Under the pieces are notes generated by a model. That model was not told the DNA's origin. It searched no databases and was given only the letters and a program-made list of their open reading frames with translations. 64,000 bases of DNA from Pseudomonas triticifolii (GTDB lineage: Bacteria; Pseudomonadota; Gammaproteobacteria; Pseudomonadales; Pseudomonadaceae): NCBI RefSeq assembly GCF_014358015.1, contig NZ_JACONV010000008.1:62001-126000 (forward strand), written 5' to 3'. The position numbers were made by a program, and so were the translations under genes. Shown here in pieces: positions 60,784-64,000 of the stretch. Positions within the stretch are counted from its first letter, which is position 1. Every line of letters begins with the position of its first letter.

Positions 60784-61188
60784 ATGACAAAGGAAAAGTT
60801 GCTGGCCATGCCGGCCGATGACTACATGAACGCCGAGCAGCACGCTTTCTTCGTCGAGCTGTTGCAGAACATGAAGGTCGAGATCCACGAGCGAATCGAG
60901 CAGAGCCGTATTGCCATCGAAAGCCTGGACACGCCTGCCGACCCTGCCGATGCTGCTTCCGTTGAAGAAGAGCGTCACTGGCTGGTCAATGTTATTGACC
61001 GTGATCAGCGCATGCTTCCGCAGCTGGAAATGGCATTGTCGCGCATTGCTGAAGACACCTTCGGCTGGTGCGATGACAGCGGCGAGCCTATCGGCCTCAA
61101 GCGCCTGCTGATCAGCCCGACGACCAAGTATTGCATCGAAGCGCAAGAGCGCCACGAGCAGATCGACAAGCACCAGCGCCAGGCCTGA
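60784..61188 (+). CDS. DksA/TraR-family RNA polymerase-binding protein with an incomplete zinc site
   Basis: 134 residues: a coiled coil (about 18-90, with the acidic tip around residues 60-75) and the C-terminal globular part. In DksA the zinc finger is CxxC-N17-CxxC; here the spacing is kept but the residues are Cys96, Ser99, Cys117 and Ala120. This resembles the zinc-independent DksA2 of P. aeruginosa. That gene is near Zur-controlled genes, which are absent here, so this may be another paralogue. It should bind the RNA polymerase secondary channel and work with ppGpp. ATG 60784 is chosen, as the upstream extension does not match the family. Confidence 0.85.
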   Translation: MTKEKLLAMPADDYMNAEQHAFFVELLQNMKVEIHERIEQSRIAIESLDTPADPADAASVEEERHWLVNVIDRDQRMLPQLEMALSRIAEDTFGWCDDSGEPIGLKRLLISPTTKYCIEAQERHEQIDKHQRQA

Positions 61189-61214
61189 TTCACAGGAACC
61201 TTGGGGTGCAATGC

Positions 61215-61248
61215 AACCGGGACGCAAGAGATTGCCTCCCGGTTTTGT
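61215..61248 (+). terminator. Terminator after the DksA-like gene
   Basis: AACCGGGA (61215-61222) pairs with TCCCGGTT (61237-61244); inside the loop GCAA and TTGC can pair too. TTGTT follows. Confidence 0.8.
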
Positions 61249-61367
61249 TATGCCTGAAATTTGTCGTGCCCCTCATACCCGTTTACAACTATCGGCTCAT
61301 GGCACATTGCCGTTTTCTGGCGTTTAATGAGGGCAATAACGACAAATAAAAACAGGGGTGACACGGC

Positions 61368-62945
61368 ATGTCCGAGAACGCATTGGAAGCGGTCCGTTGG
61401 TGGGTTCCTGCAGTGCAGAGCGTCATGCTGTGTGTGCTGTTGGCGGCTATGACCTTCGCAGGCCTGTCGTTTTATTTCGCCGTTCCCGCTGGCCTGTTGC
61501 TGCTCTGGCTACCGCGTCTGCTACAAAGAAGCACTGCCCGACCTTCAGCGCCAGCGAACGATAACGCCATCGGGCTTTTGGCCCGCGACCTTTCTCACAC
61601 CACCAGCCACAACGCGCTGTCCGCCGCGCAGGTGGCGTTTGCCGTTCGCCAACTGGCGGGCAAGGTCCAGTCGCAACTCGACACCGCCGAACAGGTGGTC
61701 AGCAGTGCCGATTTGATGATCGCGACTGAGCAACAGGCGGCCCAGTTGAGTCAGCGCGCCTTGTCTGCTGCCAGCCAGGCGCGTCAACGCAGCGATGCTG
61801 GCAGCGGGGTGCTGACCGAGTCTATTCAGCGCATGCATCGGTTGAGTCAGGGAGCTGTGCACAGTCGCGAGCTGATCGAGGCGTTAAGCCAGCGCAGCGA
61901 AGAAATTCAACGTGTAACGATGGTGATCGAGTCCATCGCCAGTCAGACCAACCTGCTGGCGCTCAATGCAGCCATTGAAGCGGCTCGTGCGGGCGAGCAG
62001 GGTCGAGGGTTTGCCGTTGTGGCCGACGAGGTTCGTGGGCTGGCCGGGCGTACCGCCAGTGCGACCCGGGAAGTGGGGCAGATGGTGGCCGATATCCAGC
62101 AGCGCACCTCGCAGGTCGTAGGGCAAATACGTCAGCTCTCAACCGATCTGGATGCCGGTGTCGAACAGGTCGAACTCACCGGACAGCATCTGGAAAGTAT
62201 TGCGCGCCTGGCCGTAGAGGTGGAAAGCCAGGTGGGTGAAATCGCGCAAGGCGCGCAAACCAATCAGGACCAGTTGGCCAGTTTGTTCGTGGCAGTCGAA
62301 CGCATGCGCAGTGACCTTGCGGTCAGCGATGAGCAGACGCGGCATCTGGCCAGGGCCGCGGTACAGATGGAAGGGCAGGCAGAGTCCATCAGTCAGCGCC
62401 TGGCCGAGGTTGGCCTGGATGATTATCACCAGCGTATCTATGACCTGGCTCGCGAGGGTGCGCAGCAGATCGCGGCGAAGTTCGAAGCCGACATAGAGCG
62501 CGGGACGGTCAGCCTCGACGAGTTGTTCGATCGACAGTACAAGCCCATTCCCGACACCTCACCGACGCGCTTCAACACCCGCTTCGACCGATACACCGAT
62601 CAGGTGCTGCCCGGTATTCAGGAACCCTTATTGACGCGCCACGATGGTCTGGTGTTTGCGATAGCCTGTACCCAGCAGGGCTACGTGCCGACCCACAACA
62701 ATGCGTTCAACCAGCCGTTGACCGGCGATCCCTTGGTGGACAACGCTCGCAATCGCAGTAAACGAAAATTTGATGACCGCACCGGTATTCGTTGCGGCAG
62801 CCATCAGCAGCCGGTCTTGCTGCAAACCTACACCCGAGACACTGGCGAGCTGATGCATGATCTCTCAGTGCCGATCCTGATCAAGGGGCGGCATTGGGGT
62901 GGGCTGCGGCTGGGCTACAAGCCTGAAAGTGCTGTCGCGAAGTAG
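61368..62945 (+). CDS. Methyl-accepting chemotaxis protein with a C-terminal sensor domain
   Basis: 525 residues. Two N-terminal membrane helices (about 14-50) with no periplasmic domain are followed by a methylation/signalling helical region. The hairpin tip is [29 protein letters not shown] (about 195-230). After the helical part (to about 350) comes a further domain of about 170 residues, with the conserved blocks [11 protein letters not shown] and [18 protein letters not shown]. So the presumed sensor lies after the signalling domain and in the cytoplasm. The ligand is unknown. A GGGGTGA site lies before the ATG. Confidence 0.9.
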   Translation: MSENALEAVRWWVPAVQSVMLCVLLAAMTFAGLSFYFAVPAGLLLLWLPRLLQRSTARPSAPANDNAIGLLARDLSHTTSHNALSAAQVAFAVRQLAGKVQSQLDTAEQVVSSADLMIATEQQAAQLSQRALSAASQARQRSDAGSGVLTESIQRMHRLSQGAVHSRELIEALSQRSEEIQRVTMVIESIASQTNLLALNAAIEAARAGEQGRGFAVVADEVRGLAGRTASATREVGQMVADIQQRTSQVVGQIRQLSTDLDAGVEQVELTGQHLESIARLAVEVESQVGEIAQGAQTNQDQLASLFVAVERMRSDLAVSDEQTRHLARAAVQMEGQAESISQRLAEVGLDDYHQRIYDLAREGAQQIAAKFEADIERGTVSLDELFDRQYKPIPDTSPTRFNTRFDRYTDQVLPGIQEPLLTRHDGLVFAIACTQQGYVPTHNNAFNQPLTGDPLVDNARNRSKRKFDDRTGIRCGSHQQPVLLQTYTRDTGELMHDLSVPILIKGRHWGGLRLGYKPESAVAK

Positions 62946-63082
62946 TGACTTGTTGTGTCTGTAACTAAGGATAACGATGTATATAGTTATCGGCTTATCC
63001 TGAATGGCAGCGCTATTCCGGTTAAATGCCGTATTTTTAATATGTAGGACTTTTCTGAAAAGCTTCTCCGTAACTTGACTGT

Positions 63083-63099
63083 TTGCTCGCGCTGAGCAA
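63083..63099. repeat. Short inverted repeat after the chemoreceptor gene
   Basis: TTGCTC-GCGCT-GAGCAA is a perfect 6-5-6 hairpin in the A/T-rich gap before the Tle1-like gene. Part of it resembles a REP core, but it is too short to call one. Confidence 0.35.
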
Positions 63100-63106
63100 G
63101 CTACTT

Positions 63107-63132
63107 AAATCAACGTAATGATTTGTTGATTT
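63107..63132. promoter_or_regulatory. Inverted repeat upstream of the Tle1-like gene
   Basis: AAATCAAC and GTTGATTT are perfect 8-base arms separated by ten bases, ending 41 bases before the effector gene start. It may be an operator. Confidence 0.35.
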
Positions 63133-63173
63133 TAAGGCGGCTAATACAGGGCCGATTCAAGGACGGAAATAAA

Positions 63174-64000
63174 ATGAAAACTACAAGGGATGTTAAAGAG
63201 AGGGGGGCGGTCTCCGATGCTGCTGCGTTAAGGGTGACCGTTCGTGTAGGTCTTTTCTTCGATGGTACGGGTAATAATCGTATCAATAGCCGGATTGGCG
63301 CTGATTGTCAGGCGCTGATGGAGGTTAATGGCGATCGTCACATCAAAGAGTGTGCAGGGCGTCACGCTGATCCAGGCAGTAGTTACAGTAACGACCTCAG
63401 TAATATTGCAAGGCTTGCCGATCTGTATCGTCATCAGCCTGTTGCGGCAAACGATGGACATGGCCTGAGGGTGTATTGGCCTGTGTACGTCAGTGGTGCC
63501 GGAACAACCTCGGGGTGTCGTGATTCGTTGTGGCCCGGGCAGAGCTTCGGCAGAGGCCCTACCGGCGTCGTGGCCAAAGTCGAGCGCGCATTCAAGAAGC
63601 TGGACGCACGTTGCCGGGCATTTACCGATGAAAATCCCGGGTGTGTGATCGCGGCCCTCGAACTGGATGTATTCGGTTTTAGCCGCGGCGGCGCGTCGGC
63701 CAGGCATTTCGTCAATGAAATACTCAAGAAAACGACAGGGATGCTTGAGCCCGTGCTGCGGAGTAGAAAAGTGCGCCTGAGCGAGGATTTCAGTTGGGCA
63801 AATGACAGCGTGCGGATCAAGGTGGTCGGTCTATTCGACACAGTCGCGGCCATAGGCAGTTTGAAAGATCTGGGTAATGTCAGTGATTTCGCCAATGGTC
63901 GGGTGAACCTTTATCTGCCCCCTGGCTGTGCTCAGCAAATCTTCCATCTGGTGGCCCGCGACGAGTTGCGTCGCAACTTTGCACTCAACAGCATCAGACC
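63174..64000 (+). CDS. Tle1-like (DUF2235) lipase, probable type VI secretion effector, 3' truncated by window end
   Basis: The frame runs from ATG 63174 (AAGGACGG before it) off the end of the window, so 275 residues are visible. Family marks are LFFDGTGNN (residues 27-35), the nucleophile elbow GFSRGGASARHF with Ser170, and LFDTVAAIG with Asp222, followed by HLVARDELRRNF. These are the DUF2235/Tle1 alpha-beta hydrolase motifs. Tle1 effectors are phospholipases delivered by type VI secretion. The rest of the protein and any immunity gene or VgrG lie beyond the window, so the delivery route is inferred from the family. Confidence 0.85.
   Translation, partial: MKTTRDVKERGAVSDAAALRVTVRVGLFFDGTGNNRINSRIGADCQALMEVNGDRHIKECAGRHADPGSSYSNDLSNIARLADLYRHQPVAANDGHGLRVYWPVYVSGAGTTSGCRDSLWPGQSFGRGPTGVVAKVERAFKKLDARCRAFTDENPGCVIAALELDVFGFSRGGASARHFVNEILKKTTGMLEPVLRSRKVRLSEDFSWANDSVRIKVVGLFDTVAAIGSLKDLGNVSDFANGRVNLYLPPGCAQQIFHLVARDELRRNFALNSIR

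Noticed and set aside
60474..60809. 111-codon minus-strand ORF after the importer permease gene
   Set aside because: Its end is the translation of the terminator hairpin and its start overlaps the DksA-like gene; no ribosome site or family pattern.

Overview
The window is chromosomal DNA from a fluorescent pseudomonad, most likely the Pseudomonas syringae group. The gene order topA - DUF6586 gene - small gene - sulA/lexA - psrA - nagZ - methylthioinosine phosphorylase is the Pseudomonas core order. A Psl-like exopolysaccharide cluster and an inositol catabolic cluster lie on the same segment, which fits a plant-associated species. I see no tRNA, rRNA, CRISPR array, prophage or intact insertion sequence. 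Almost all of the window is coding.

Layout. (1) 1-3133: a LysR gene broken by an in-frame amber codon, a TDT-family transporter, and a divergent YeiE-like LysR regulator with a clear palindromic operator. (2) 3247-17535, minus strand: a tightly packed Psl-like cluster in the order pslA-B-D-E-F-G-H-I-J, a hexapeptide acyltransferase, then pslK. Many stop/start codons overlap. pslC is missing from its usual place between pslB and pslD. (3) 18061-25664: a YegS-type lipid kinase, a NarL-type two-component pair, two small coupled genes of unknown function, cheV behind a sigma-28-type promoter, a MOSC protein and the lytic transglycosylase Slt. (4) 25869-33147: the ABC-F protein Uup, a universal stress protein, a small membrane protein, fadBA for beta-oxidation and a DUF1653 protein. 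(5) 33261-40759: topA, two small conserved genes, the SOS pair lexA-sulA, psrA, nagZ and a nucleoside phosphorylase. (6) 40816-44669: a cytochrome b561 and a phospholipid operon (EEP phosphodiesterase, clsB, ybhN-like). (7) 44731-60470: the inositol regulon, with an RpiR-type regulator, iolC (fused to an aldolase-like domain), iolE, iolB, iolA, iolI, iolD, iolG, a second oxidoreductase, and an ABC importer. (8) 60784-64000: a DksA-like protein without a full zinc site, a chemoreceptor with its sensor domain at the C-terminus, and the 5' part of a Tle1-like (DUF2235) type VI lipase effector.

Regulation read from sequence. PsrA controls both itself and fadBA: a perfect CAAAC-N4-GTTTG site lies before psrA and a tandem near-match lies before fadB. 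Two LexA boxes precede lexA-sulA. A shared 16-bp palindrome TGGAA-N6-TTCCA lies both between the RpiR regulator and iolC and before the ABC importer, so it is the likely IolR operator. Six genes of the inositol regulon carry an AAnAAnAA (Crc/Hfq-type) motif next to the ribosome-binding site. This suggests that catabolite repression acts separately at many points along the pathway.
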